Below are positions 35,781-45,536 of a DNA stretch of 64,000 nucleotides, one piece after another; positions within the stretch are counted from its first letter, which is position 1, and the number at the start of each line of letters is the position of its first letter. Position numbers and translations under genes: made by a program. The stretch lies in the NCBI GenBank assembly GCA_019973575.1, contig BPUI01000002.1:682001-746000 (forward strand), written 5' to 3'. The stretch is from Gemmatimonadetes bacterium T265 (GTDB taxonomy: Bacteria > Gemmatimonadota > Gemmatimonadetes > Gemmatimonadales > Gemmatimonadaceae). The notes below the pieces were generated by a model that had not been told where the DNA came from, did not search any database, and saw only the letters and a list, made by a program, of their open reading frames with translations.

Positions 35781-38773
35781 GGCAACTCCGTACGCTGCTC
35801 CCCACCGCAGCGGCCCTGGTCGCCAGTGCGGCGGTCGCGCGGCAGGCGCAGGCGCAACGCCGGGTGACCGGAACCGTCACCACCGCAACCGGCGAGGGGA
35901 CCCCTACGCCCCTCGCGGGCGCCACGGTGCAGATCGTCGGGACGACGATCGGGACGTACACCAACGACGCGGGGCGCTTCACGGTGCAGGTGCCGGCCGG
36001 CGCGCAGGTCATCCGCATCCGGCGGATCGGGTACCAGGCGCGCACCATCCCGGTGGCAGCCGCGGTCACCGACCTCGGATCAGTCTCGCTCGCGAAAGAC
36101 GTGCTGCAGCTCGAGACGCAGGTCGTCACCGGCCAGGCGACGTCGGTGTCGAGCCGGAACGTCGCGAACGCGGTGACCGTGGTGCAGGCCGCGGAGGTGA
36201 ACCGGGTCGCGCAGCCGACCGTCGAGAACGCACTCCAGGGCAAGGTCCCGGGCGCGGTCATCACGCAGAACGGCGGCGCGCCGGGCGGCGGCGTCCAGGT
36301 CCAGATCCGCGGCAGCAACACGGTCAACGGCAACTACCAGCCGTTGTACGTGGTCGACGGCGTCATCGTCAGCAACGACGCGATCCAGACCGGCCTCAAC
36401 TCGATCACGGGCGCCGGCACCGGCGTCGTCACGAGCCAGGACCAACAGGTCAACCGCATCGCCGACCTGAACCCGCAGGACATCGAGTCGATCGAGATCC
36501 TCAAGGGGCCGTCCGGGGGCGCGATCTACGGCTCGCGCGGCGCCAACGGCGTCATCGTCATCACGACGAAGCGCGGCCAGTCCGGAACGCCCGCCGTCGA
36601 CGCGATCGGGCGGCTCGGCACGCAGTCGCTGGCCAACAAGTACGACATGCGCTGCTTCACGTACGACCAGGCGGTGGCGGAGGCGAAGGCGGACTTCAAC
36701 ATCACCCTCACGCCGCAGGACTACGCCGGGTGCGTCGACCCGCAAGAGACCCTGTACGGGAACCACTACACGTCGTACGAGGCGTCCGGCCAGGTCCGCG
36801 GGGGCAGCCCGACGACGACCTACTTCGTCTCGGGGTTGGCCAAGCGCGACGCCGGCCTGGCGACCAACACCGGGTTCGACAAGCAGTCGCTGCGCCTCAA
36901 CCTGACGCAGGCGCTCGGCACGTCGGTCAACCTGCGGGCGAGTTCCGAGATCCTACACACGCTCACCGAGCGCGGGATCTCGGGCAACGACAACAACAAC
37001 ATCGCGCCGTACACGATCCTCGGGCAGACGCCGACGTACTTCGACTACCGCCGCCGCGACGCGCTGACCGGCCAACTGGTCAGCGACCCGTTCGTGGGCG
37101 GCGGCGCCAACGCGCTGCAGGACCAGCAAGCGATCCAGACGCCGGAGAACGTGTACCGCCTGATCGGCAACGCGTCGGCCGACTGGTCGATCCTCGCCCG
37201 CGAGAAGCAGACGCTCAGCTTCAACGTGCTGGGCGGCATCGACGCATACGCGGACCGCGGGCGCATCTACTCGCCCCCCTTCACGTACATCGAGCAGAGC
37301 AAGAACATCAGCCCGTACCCGGGCACCGTCGTCGAGAACAACAGCAACGTCGCCAACGCGAACCTCAACGCGTCGCTCGTCCACCGCGCCGTCCTCGGCT
37401 TCGCGACGGCGACAACGTCCGTGGGCACGCGTGACGAGTACGGCGACTTCCGCCAGGCCACGAACCTCGGCCGCGGGCTGCTGACCGGGGTCACCAACTT
37501 CACGACCGCCATCCAGACGAACGCGTACCAACAGCAGACCACGCAGCGGACGTTCTCCTTCTACGCGCAGGAGGAGTTCCTGACCGCCGCCGAGCGCCTG
37601 CTGCTGACGGCGGCGGTGAACGGGGAGCGGTCGAGCACCAACGGCGACAGCGCGAAGTTCTACTACTACCCGAAGTTCTCGGCGTCCTACAACCTGCCGT
37701 TCCTGCCGCACGGCGTCGACAACTTCAAGCTGCGGCTCGCGTACGGTCAGGCCGGCAACCGCGTGCCGCTCAACTACAAGTACACGTTCCTCCAGCAGCT
37801 ACCGGAGAACGGGATCGTCGGCCTGCGGCCGGCGGCCACGATCGGTCTGTCGACGATCTTCCCCGAGGTCACGACCGAGACCGAGGGCGGGTTCGACGTC
37901 CAGTTCTTCGGCGGGCGCGCGGGCGGCGACTTCACCCTGTACCACAAGGTCACGCACGACCTCGTGCTCCAGACCGGCCTCGCGCCGTCGACCGGCTTCA
38001 CGCTCCTCGACATCAACGGCGGCCGCCTGCGCAACAACGGCGTCGAGGTCGGCCTCAACCTGCTGCCGGTGCAGAGCAAGGCGTTCACCTGGCAGTCGCG
38101 CACCACGTTCTCGCGGAACCGCAGCTTCGTACTGTCCCTGCCGGTGCCGGCCTTCAACACCGGAAGCGGCTTCGGCGAGCGCACCGCGGTGGTGAAGGTG
38201 CAGCAGGGGTACCCCGTGGACGGGGTGTACGCCTACAACGGGTTCAACGCCAACGGCTCGCGGCACGAGCAGTACTTCGGCTCGGCCAGCCCCGACTTCA
38301 CGATGGGCTTCTCGAACGACTTCACGTTCGGCCCGGTGCGCCTGTCCGCCCTGCTCGACTGGCGCAAGGGCGGGTACCTCGCGAACCTCAGTCAGACGTA
38401 CCTCGAACAGGGTGTCAACGGCCAGAGCGGCATCACGGGCGGCAACTTCGCCGACACCGCGATGAACAACCGGGATCAGCTCGCCTACAAGAACGGGATC
38501 CCGGCGTTCCTCGAGCACGGCAGCTTCGCCAAGCTGCGCGAGGTGACCGTGAGCTACGCGCTGGGCAAGCGCGTGTCGAACACGCTCTCCCGCGGGCTCG
38601 CGCGCGACGTCCGCCTCGAGCTGAGTGGCCGCAACCTCGCCACGATCACGCACTACCGCGGCCTCGATCCGGAGGTGTCGAACTTCGGGAACTCGCCGCT
38701 CAACCGACTGTGGGACCTCGCGCCCTACCCGCCGAGCCGGCAGTTTTTCTTCTCGGTCAACTCCTCCTTCTGA
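35777..38773 (+). CDS. SusC/RagA-family TonB-dependent outer-membrane receptor (pair 3)
   Basis: 998 residues, shorter than the other two complete copies. GTG 35777 is 4 nt after AGGAGG and is the only start that gives a proper signal peptide (LRTLLPTAAALVASAAVARQAQA-Q). The regulatory-like domain has VTGTVTTATGEG and TYTNDAGRFTVQVP. The plug has VQIRGSNTVNG, PLYVVDGVIVS, IEILKGPSGGAIYGSRGANG and VIVITTKRG. The barrel ends RQFFFSVNSSF, with the terminal Phe typical of BAM substrates. The SusD gene follows after 18 nt. Confidence 0.96.
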   Translation: MRQLRTLLPTAAALVASAAVARQAQAQRRVTGTVTTATGEGTPTPLAGATVQIVGTTIGTYTNDAGRFTVQVPAGAQVIRIRRIGYQARTIPVAAAVTDLGSVSLAKDVLQLETQVVTGQATSVSSRNVANAVTVVQAAEVNRVAQPTVENALQGKVPGAVITQNGGAPGGGVQVQIRGSNTVNGNYQPLYVVDGVIVSNDAIQTGLNSITGAGTGVVTSQDQQVNRIADLNPQDIESIEILKGPSGGAIYGSRGANGVIVITTKRGQSGTPAVDAIGRLGTQSLANKYDMRCFTYDQAVAEAKADFNITLTPQDYAGCVDPQETLYGNHYTSYEASGQVRGGSPTTTYFVSGLAKRDAGLATNTGFDKQSLRLNLTQALGTSVNLRASSEILHTLTERGISGNDNNNIAPYTILGQTPTYFDYRRRDALTGQLVSDPFVGGGANALQDQQAIQTPENVYRLIGNASADWSILAREKQTLSFNVLGGIDAYADRGRIYSPPFTYIEQSKNISPYPGTVVENNSNVANANLNASLVHRAVLGFATATTSVGTRDEYGDFRQATNLGRGLLTGVTNFTTAIQTNAYQQQTTQRTFSFYAQEEFLTAAERLLLTAAVNGERSSTNGDSAKFYYYPKFSASYNLPFLPHGVDNFKLRLAYGQAGNRVPLNYKYTFLQQLPENGIVGLRPAATIGLSTIFPEVTTETEGGFDVQFFGGRAGGDFTLYHKVTHDLVLQTGLAPSTGFTLLDINGGRLRNNGVEVGLNLLPVQSKAFTWQSRTTFSRNRSFVLSLPVPAFNTGSGFGERTAVVKVQQGYPVDGVYAYNGFNANGSRHEQYFGSASPDFTMGFSNDFTFGPVRLSALLDWRKGGYLANLSQTYLEQGVNGQSGITGGNFADTAMNNRDQLAYKNGIPAFLEHGSFAKLREVTVSYALGKRVSNTLSRGLARDVRLELSGRNLATITHYRGLDPEVSNFGNSPLNRLWDLAPYPPSRQFFFSVNSSF

Positions 38774-38791
38774 GCCGACGGCGTCCTACCC

Positions 38792-40198
38792 ATGATGAAG
38801 AAGACGATCGCGGCGCTCGCGAGCACGCTCGTGCTCGCCGGCGCCTGCAAGGAGCCGCTCGGCGCGCCTAACGAGGACGCCCCGGTACTCGGCGCGCCCG
38901 TCACCGCGCAGAACCTCGTCGGCGGCGTGGTCTCGCAGGGCCGCGTCAACGGCAGCTCCTTCGCGTACCTCCTGTTTCCCGAAGGATTCGCGCGCAACGC
39001 GCTTCGGACCGACCCGAATGAGGGGCGGTACGTGGGGGAACTCATCGCCGTCCCGTTCGATCCGAGCGACTTCATCGGCGCGTCGGGGTGGACCGGATTC
39101 TTCCAGGGGATCCGCTCGGCGAACCAGGCCATTGCCAATCCGGCGATCACGGGGCTCCAGGCCGGGGACCGGAACGCGGTCGTCGGTCTGGTGCAAACGT
39201 TGAAGGCGCTCGAGTATATCCGTGCGCTGCAACTCCGCGATACGCTCGGGATCCCGATCCAGACGGCGGCGATCAAGCCGCCGGATCCGCTCCGGACGAA
39301 GACGTCGGTGCTCACGTTCGTGTCGGCGCTCCTCGACTCCGGCTACGCCAATCTGACGGCGGGCGGCGTTGATGCCACGATCCCGGTCTCCCTCCCGTCG
39401 GGCTACACGCTGCACGGCGATTTCACGCAGACCGCGAACCTGGCGCTGTTCAACCGCGGGCTGAAGGGTGAGGCCGAGGTCTACCGACTGCTCGACCACC
39501 AGTCGCCGTGCGCGACGTGCGCGCAGACGGCGATCACCGCGTTGACGACGGCGATCGGCGGCACGACGGCGACGGCGAGCGGCCTCGCGTTCGGGCCCTA
39601 CTACGAGTACAACCCGAACGCGCCGGAGTCTTTCGCGAGGCCGCTGGCGGACAACAAGATTTATGTGACGGACAACTGGGTGCAGTCGATCCAGACTGGC
39701 GACGCGCGGGCGGCGAAGGCGGTGAAGTCGAGCACTCCGTCCGCGACTAACGTCTTGCTGACCCCGCTAACGTACCAGAGTCCGCTGACGAACCCGAGCG
39801 ACCAGACCAGTCCACTCCCGATCCGACGGGCGGCGATGTGGTACCTGCTGCGCGCGCAGGCGGAGGCAGAGTCCGGCCAGCTCGCCGCAGCCACGGCGGA
39901 CGTCAACGTCGTGCACACGGGCGAGGGTAAGCTCGCACCGATCGCCCCCCTCGCGTCGGTGGCCGCGGCGCACGCCGCGATCCTCTACGAATACCGCTAC
40001 TCGTTTCTGTTCGAGGGGCCGCACCACCTGACGATGTTGCGGGCGTACTCGGGACTCACGAAGGCGTACGTGACCCAGCCGGGGATGCCGACCGCCACAG
40101 CCGACCCGACCCACGCCACCGACCCGCTGTCGTCGGCGCTGCCCATTCCAATCGCCGAGCAGCTGGCGCGCAACAACAACACCACGCCGATCCCGTAA
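38792..40198 (+). CDS. SusD/RagB-family lipoprotein (pair 3)
   Basis: 468 residues, starting MMKK; either of two adjacent ATG codons fits. The lipobox region LVLAGAC gives Cys19. The body is helical with TPR-like units: SGWTGFFQGIRSANQAIAN, VVGLVQTLKALEYIRALQLRD, NLALFNRGLKGEAEVYRLLD and AILYEYRYSFLFEGPHHLTMLR. It lacks long loops seen in pair 1 and 2 proteins and contains a CATC Cys pair. Partner of the SusC just upstream. A terminator hairpin with flanking GTTAGGC follows. Confidence 0.92.
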   Translation: MMKKTIAALASTLVLAGACKEPLGAPNEDAPVLGAPVTAQNLVGGVVSQGRVNGSSFAYLLFPEGFARNALRTDPNEGRYVGELIAVPFDPSDFIGASGWTGFFQGIRSANQAIANPAITGLQAGDRNAVVGLVQTLKALEYIRALQLRDTLGIPIQTAAIKPPDPLRTKTSVLTFVSALLDSGYANLTAGGVDATIPVSLPSGYTLHGDFTQTANLALFNRGLKGEAEVYRLLDHQSPCATCAQTAITALTTAIGGTTATASGLAFGPYYEYNPNAPESFARPLADNKIYVTDNWVQSIQTGDARAAKAVKSSTPSATNVLLTPLTYQSPLTNPSDQTSPLPIRRAAMWYLLRAQAEAESGQLAAATADVNVVHTGEGKLAPIAPLASVAAAHAAILYEYRYSFLFEGPHHLTMLRAYSGLTKAYVTQPGMPTATADPTHATDPLSSALPIPIAEQLARNNNTTPIP

Positions 40199-40242
40199 CG
40201 GCTGTCGTGTGGCGGCCCGTTAGGCTGGTGCGAGGGTAGAAG

Positions 40243-40284
40243 GCGAGCCGGACGCGCGTACTGCGCGCTCCGGCTCGCGCGTTT
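40243..40284 (+). terminator. Hairpin after SusD pair 3
   Basis: GCGAGCCGGACGCGC (40243-40257) pairs with 40263-40278, with one extra base on the right and a 5-nt loop, then GTTTGT. About 45 nt after the SusD stop. Confidence 0.7.
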
Positions 40285-40317
40285 GTCAAACCGCCGACCC
40301 CGGAATCGAGGGTACCC

Positions 40318-40752
40318 ATGACGACACGACGAAAGCGGATCGCGCGGCGCGGGGCGGTCCTCGCAGTCGCGATCGCGCTCGGCCTCGCCGGCTGCGCGGG
40401 GCACACGGCCTCCCGGCAGGCGCCGCAGGTCGACCGGAACACGATCACCACGAACGAGATCGCGTCGGCGAACGTCGCCACCGCCTACGATCTGATCCGC
40501 AAACTCCGGCCGCAGTTCCTCGTCGGCCGCGGCCAGCTCACGCTCGACCCGTCGCGCGCCGCGTCGACCGCCCCGGGCTCGTCGTCGCCGCGCGTCTACG
40601 TCGACGAACAGCTGTACGGCGACGTGACGACCCTACGCGGGATCGTCACCGGCGCGATCGAGTCGGTGCGCTTCTACTCCGGGTCGTCCGCGCAGCAGAA
40701 GTACGGGCACGACAACGCCGCCGGCGTGATCGCGATCGTGACGAAGCACTGA
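40318..40752 (+). CDS. Small lipoprotein resembling the end of a TonB-receptor plug domain
   Basis: 144 residues. The signal peptide ends in a clean LAGC lipobox (Cys26). Residues 30-75 (ITTNEIASANVATAYDLIRKLRP) resemble helical start motifs of plug proteins. Residues 90-144 follow the plug signature: RVYVDEQLYGDV, GAIESVRFYSGSSAQQKYG, then GVIAIVTKH, as in SusC VEVLKG-AAAIYG-GVILITTK. It has no barrel and no TonB box I can identify. A GAGG lies 7 nt upstream. The gene sits just after SusCD pair 3 behind a terminator. Possible role: accessory or decoy for receptors; this is inference. Confidence 0.75.
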   Translation: MTTRRKRIARRGAVLAVAIALGLAGCAGHTASRQAPQVDRNTITTNEIASANVATAYDLIRKLRPQFLVGRGQLTLDPSRAASTAPGSSSPRVYVDEQLYGDVTTLRGIVTGAIESVRFYSGSSAQQKYGHDNAAGVIAIVTKH

Positions 40753-40759
40753 GACCTCA

Positions 40760-40795
40760 CGCGGGCGGCGATCGATTGGACAATTCTCGCCCGCG
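40760..40795 (+). terminator. Weak hairpin between the plug-like lipoprotein and vapB
   Basis: CGCGGGCG (40760-40767) pairs with CGCCCGCG (40788-40795) across a 20-nt loop, 8 nt after the stop. It could instead be part of the VapBC operator region. Confidence 0.35.
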
Positions 40796-40855
40796 GGAAC
40801 CGGCGGAGTCACGCCGGCGCGAGTAGTTTCCTGCGTCTAGCGATTGGGGGCTACA

Positions 40856-41200
40856 GTGACTACGCCCGTCGGAAAGGTTCGCAAGAGTGTCCGCATCGAT
40901 CCGGCCGTGCTCGATCGCGCGCGCGCAATCCTCGGGACGACGACGGATTCGGAAACGATCGAGCACGCGCTCGATCTCGTCGCGTTTAAGCGGGAGGTGA
41001 TCGCGGGGATACACGCAGTCGCCGGGAAGAATCTCTGGACCGACGTCTTCGGCGACGGGACCGCCCGATCGAGCACGGGGCACGGAATCGTGGCCCTCGC
41101 CGGCACGATTCCGCCGGAGGATCTTCGGCGCATGGAGCAAGCCGTCGAGGAGGGGTGTGAGCGAGTCGACGAATCCGGGTGGGACGCTCCCGAGTTTTAG
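40856..41200 (+). CDS. VapB-type antitoxin
   Basis: 114 residues from GTG 40856, preceded by a G-rich ribosome-like site; TTG 40844 is the alternative. The N-terminal half has a short DNA-binding-like segment (VRKSVRIDPAVLDRARAIL) then the TDSETIEHALDLVAFKREV helix common to antitoxins paired with PIN toxins. The C-terminal half (GNLWTDVFGDG-like to EEGCERVDESGWD) would wrap the toxin. It overlaps the toxin gene by 44 nt, which implies translational coupling. Family knowledge: VapB neutralises VapC and represses the operon. Confidence 0.85.
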   Translation: MTTPVGKVRKSVRIDPAVLDRARAILGTTTDSETIEHALDLVAFKREVIAGIHAVAGKNLWTDVFGDGTARSSTGHGIVALAGTIPPEDLRRMEQAVEEGCERVDESGWDAPEF

Positions 41201-41588
41201 GTTCCTCCTCGACACCGATATCCTGATCGCCGCACTGGGCGAAGATCCGGTCGTCCTCGACGCCATCGCGCGAAGTGACGAGGTGTTCATCCCTGCGACC
41301 GCACTCGGCGAGTTGGATTACGGCGCAGCCCATTCGGCCCGCCCGGAGCAGAATGTTGACCGTGTAACTTCGCTCGCCGCCGGTCAAGTTGTGCTCGGGA
41401 CCGACGACCGTACGGCGCTGGAGTACGGGCGGCTCAAAGCGGACCTACGCCGACGCGGTCGACCGATCCCCGACAACGATCTGTGGATCGCCGCACTCGC
41501 CGTGCAGCACGACCTCACGCTCGCGACCCGGGACGCGCACTTTGCGCCCGTGACGGACTTGCGCATCGTGCGCTGGGAGAACGCCTAA
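41157..41588 (+). CDS. vapC: VapC-type PIN-domain toxin (predicted RNase)
   Basis: 143 residues from GTG 41157, with GAGG 6 nt upstream. The PIN-domain acidic residues are all visible: Asp19 and Asp21 in LLDTDILI, Glu52 in LGELDYG, Asp108 in IPDNDLWIAALA and Asp126 in LATRDAHF. Family knowledge: VapC toxins are Mg-dependent endoribonucleases, often cutting tRNA or rRNA loops. The overlap with the antitoxin gene and the complete catalytic set suggest a functional pair. The stop codon lies within a 27-bp palindrome that starts in the last codon but one. Confidence 0.93.
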   Translation: MSESTNPGGTLPSFRFLLDTDILIAALGEDPVVLDAIARSDEVFIPATALGELDYGAAHSARPEQNVDRVTSLAAGQVVLGTDDRTALEYGRLKADLRRRGRPIPDNDLWIAALAVQHDLTLATRDAHFAPVTDLRIVRWENA

Positions 41589-41639
41589 CGCGGTGCGGGG
41601 GCCGGGCGATCGTCGCCCGGCCCCCGCACCGCGTTAGGC
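41583..41639. terminator. 27-bp perfect palindromic hairpin between vapC and pdhC
   Basis: Left arm 41583-41609 and right arm 41613-41639 are exact complements with a 3-nt loop. Each end is a GCCTAAC/GTTAGGC heptamer. It covers the vapC stop and lies 12 nt from the pdhC stop, so it suits a bidirectional terminator. Confidence 0.9.
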
Positions 41640-41651
41640 ATCTCGTGCCGG

Positions 41652-43172
41652 TCAGAGCAACATCAGCGGGTTCTCGACCAGCCGCCGGAGCGTCTGCAGG
41701 AACTTCGCCCCGGTCGCCCCGTCGATGATCCGGTGGTCGCAGCTCATCGTGACGCGCATGCGCTTGCGCACGACGACCTGGCCGCCCTCGACGACCGCCT
41801 TGTCCTCCCCCGCACCGACCGCGAGGATCCCGGCCTCGGGCGGGTTGATGATCGCCGTGAACTGGTCGATCCCGAACATGCCGAGGTTGCTCACGGAGAA
41901 AGTCGACCCCGTGTACTCCTCCGGCTTGAGCTTGCGGTCGCGCGCGCGCCCGGCGAGCTCCTTCGCCTCGCGGCCGATCTGCGCCAGCCGCTTCGACTGC
42001 GCGTCGCGGATGACGGGCGTGATGAGCCCGTCCTCGATCGCGACCGCCATCCCGAGGTGGACGGTGTCGAAGTAGCGGATGCCGTCGCCGAGCCAGTGCG
42101 CGTTGACCTCGGGGTGCATCGAGAGCGCGACGGCCGTGGCCTTGAGGATCACATCGTTGACCGACGCCTTGTACTCGTCGCCCATCGCCGCGAGCTGCTG
42201 ACGCAGCTCCATCACCTTGCCGAGGTCGAACTCGGCCGTGAGATAGAACGTCGGCACCGGCCCAATCGACTCGGCCAGCCGCCGCGCGATCGTCTTGCGG
42301 ATGGAGGTGAGTGGGACGTCGCGGAAGCCGGCGCCGGCGGGAGCAGAAGAGGGCGGGGGCGGCGCGCTCGGCTGCGCTGGTGCCGCGGGCTGGGCCGCGG
42401 CGGCCGGCTGCGCTGGTGCCGCGGGCTGGGCCGCGGCGGCCGGCTGCGCGGCGGCGGGCTGCGAGGCCGCGGCCTCGACGTCGCGGCGGACGACGCGCCC
42501 GTTAGGCCCCGAGCCGCGGAGCCGGTCGATCTCGAGCCCGCGCTCGCTCGCCAGCCGGCGCGCGAGTGGCGAGGCGAGCACGCGGCCGCCGTTGTTGTCG
42601 GCCGTGTCGCGCGGCTGGGTCGGCTCGCCGTCGTGCCCGGCCGCGGCGACGTCCTGCGGGTCGCCGGCGACCTTCTCCTGCGGCGGCATCGACGCCTCGC
42701 CCTGCTGCTGGTCGGGCGTCTGGGGGATGCTCGACGCACCGGCCTGCTCGCGGGCGCCGCCCGCGCCGGCGAACACCTGCGCGGCGGGGGTCGTCGACGG
42801 CTTGGCCGCCTCGCGCATCCCGCTCACCGACAGCTCGAGCGCGCCGCCCGGCGCGGGGCCGGACTCGGTGCGGGCGCCCGACGCGGCGGCGGGTGCCGGT
42901 GCGGCGCCGCCGGTCAGCGCCGTCACATCCTCGTCGGCGGTGCCGATGACCGCGATCGTCTGCCCGACGGGGACGGCCGTGTCTTCGGGGATCAGGCGCG
43001 CGCGCAGGACCCCGTCGCCGCGCGCGACGAGCTCCATGATCGCCTTGTCGGTCTCGACCTCGGCGAGCGTGTCGCCGGTTTTGACCGCGTCGCCCTCGTT
43101 CTTGAGCCACTTCACGAGGCGCCCCTCCTCCATCGTCGGGGAGAGGGCCTCCATCATCACTTTCGTCGCCAT
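41652..43172 (-). CDS. pdhC: Dihydrolipoyl acetyltransferase, pyruvate dehydrogenase E2
   Basis: 506 residues. One lipoyl domain at 1-80 with lipoylated Lys43 (VETDKAIME). A first flexible linker follows, then the peripheral-subunit-binding domain (about 200-240: ASPLARRLASERGLEI, GPNGRVVRRDVEA). A second Ala/Pro/Gln linker is partly a 36-bp tandem repeat. The catalytic domain (about 285-506) has the active site H480...D484 (CDHRIIDGATGAKFL) and IINPPEAGILAVG. Family knowledge: E2 passes the acetyl group from lipoamide to CoA. Last gene of lipA-pdhA-pdhB-pdhC. A GCCTAAC lies just before its start; no Shine-Dalgarno. Confidence 0.97.
   Translation of the reverse strand: MATKVMMEALSPTMEEGRLVKWLKNEGDAVKTGDTLAEVETDKAIMELVARGDGVLRARLIPEDTAVPVGQTIAVIGTADEDVTALTGGAAPAPAAASGARTESGPAPGGALELSVSGMREAAKPSTTPAAQVFAGAGGAREQAGASSIPQTPDQQQGEASMPPQEKVAGDPQDVAAAGHDGEPTQPRDTADNNGGRVLASPLARRLASERGLEIDRLRGSGPNGRVVRRDVEAAASQPAAAQPAAAAQPAAPAQPAAAAQPAAPAQPSAPPPPSSAPAGAGFRDVPLTSIRKTIARRLAESIGPVPTFYLTAEFDLGKVMELRQQLAAMGDEYKASVNDVILKATAVALSMHPEVNAHWLGDGIRYFDTVHLGMAVAIEDGLITPVIRDAQSKRLAQIGREAKELAGRARDRKLKPEEYTGSTFSVSNLGMFGIDQFTAIINPPEAGILAVGAGEDKAVVEGGQVVVRKRMRVTMSCDHRIIDGATGAKFLQTLRRLVENPLMLL
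42370..42450. repeat. 36-bp tandem repeat in the E2 linker
   Basis: Two exact copies (42370-42405, 42406-42441) and the start of a third encode the AQPAAPAQPAAA-type flexible linker. The Ala/Pro character is normal for E2 proteins. Confidence 0.9.
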
Positions 43173-43200
43173 GAGCCTAACTCTTTGGACGGGGGAAGGC

Positions 43201-43268
43201 TGTCATCCTGAGCGCAGCGAAGGATCGGCGTGTGCGGCGGAGCGATCCTTCGCTGCGCTCAGGATGAC
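43201..43268. repeat. Compact inverted repeat with CATCCTGAGCGCAGCGAAGG arms
   Basis: Arms 43201-43228 and 43242-43268 with only 13 nt between, the shortest loop of the family here. It lies 20 nt after the pdhB stop and 28 nt before pdhC. Confidence 0.9.
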
Positions 43269-43288
43269 GCCGAATCGCTCGGTCTGAC

Positions 43289-44269
43289 TCATTCGAGGTA
43301 GAGGACCTTCTTCACCGCCGCGATCGTCTTGGGCACGTCGGGCTTGGCGAGCTTCTCGATCTGCTTCGCGTAGGGCATCGGCACGTCCGCCTGGTGCACG
43401 CGCAGCACCGGCGCGTCGAGGTGGTCGAAGCAGTCGCGCTGCACGTAGTCGACCACCTGCGCGCCGACGCCGCAGAGTTCCCACCCCTCCTCGACCACCA
43501 CGCAGCGGTTGGTCTTGCGCACGCTCGCGTAGACGGCCTCGGTGTCCATCGGGCGCACGGTGCGCAGGTCGACCACGTCGACGCGGAGCCCCTCCTTCGC
43601 GAGCTGGTCGGCGGCCTGCATCGCGACGAGGACCATCTTGCCGTGCGTGACGATCGTCGCGTGGTCGCCCTCGCGCTTGAGGTCGGCCTTGCCGAGCGGG
43701 ACGACGTAGTCGTCGTCGGGCACCTCGCCCTTGGTGTTGTAGAGCATCTCGCCCTCGAGCACGCACACCGGGTTGTCGTCGCGGATGGCGGCCTTGAGCA
43801 GCCCCTTGGCGTCGTAGGGCGTGCCGGGCGCGACGACCTTAAGCCCCGGGATGTGGGCGAGCCAGCTCTCCCACGCCTGCGAGTGCTGCGCGGCGAGCTG
43901 CAGCGCGGTGCCGTTGGGCCCGCGGAAGACGATCGGGACGTTGAACTGGCCGTTCGACATGTAGAGCGTCTTGGCCGCGGAGTTCACCACCTGGTCGAGC
44001 GCGAGGAGCGCAAAGTTCCAGGTCATGAACTCGACGATCGGGCGCAGCCCCACCATCGCCGCGCCGACCCCCAGCCCGGCGAAGCCGAGCTCGGTGATCG
44101 GCGTGTCGACGACGCGCATCGGGCCGAACTCCTGTAAGAGTCCTTTCGAGACTTTGTAGGCGCCGTTGTACTCCGCGACCTCCTCGCCGAGGAGGAAGAC
44201 GCGGTCGTCGCGCTGCATTTCTTCACGCAGCGCCTGGCCGAGCGCGTCGCGGTAGGTGAGGACGGGCAT
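43289..44269 (-). CDS. pdhB: Pyruvate dehydrogenase E1 component subunit beta
   Basis: 326 residues. Transketolase-type pyrimidine domain with LTYRDALGQALREEM, FLLGEEVAEYNGAYKVSKGL, VVDTPITELGFAGLGVGAAM and IVEFMTWNFALLALDQVVNSAAK, including the Glu that activates thiamine diphosphate (GEEVAEYNG). The C-terminal domain has VVDLRTVRPMDTEAV and VVEEGWELCGVGAQV. Family knowledge: pairs with the alpha subunit as an alpha2beta2 E1 that decarboxylates pyruvate. The start lies 5 nt after the pdhA stop, so they are co-translated. Confidence 0.97.
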   Translation of the reverse strand: MPVLTYRDALGQALREEMQRDDRVFLLGEEVAEYNGAYKVSKGLLQEFGPMRVVDTPITELGFAGLGVGAAMVGLRPIVEFMTWNFALLALDQVVNSAAKTLYMSNGQFNVPIVFRGPNGTALQLAAQHSQAWESWLAHIPGLKVVAPGTPYDAKGLLKAAIRDDNPVCVLEGEMLYNTKGEVPDDDYVVPLGKADLKREGDHATIVTHGKMVLVAMQAADQLAKEGLRVDVVDLRTVRPMDTEAVYASVRKTNRCVVVEEGWELCGVGAQVVDYVQRDCFDHLDAPVLRVHQADVPMPYAKQIEKLAKPDVPKTIAAVKKVLYLE

Positions 44270-44274
44270 CGGAC

Positions 44275-45321
<1,047 letters not shown>

Positions 45322-45352
45322 AGCGTGTCGAATGGGCCAGGAATCAGTGAGA

Positions 45353-45487
45353 TGTCATCCTGAAGAGCGCAGCGACGAAGGATCTTGTGTGCGGTCCGAG
45401 GAGTGGATTGCCGTCAGGCGGGCACCGCCGCGTCCCGTACGTCCCCACAACCGGGAGAGAAGATCCTTCGCTACGCTCAGGATGACA
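45353..45487. repeat. Inverted repeat with CATCCTGAGCGCAGCGAAGG-type arms between lipA and pdhA
   Basis: Left arm 45353-45387 carries small insertions (AAG, ACG); right arm 45461-45487. It lies 49 nt after the lipA stop. Confidence 0.82.
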
Positions 45488-45536
45488 TGGGGCGATCAGG
45501 AGGACGGACAGCGCACACCCACACCTCGCGCGAACT

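Noticed and set aside
43137-43180. GTTAGGC before pdhC as its ribosome-binding site
   Set aside because: The word contains AGG, but the same heptamer occurs throughout coding regions in all phases, so its presence here needs no translational explanation.
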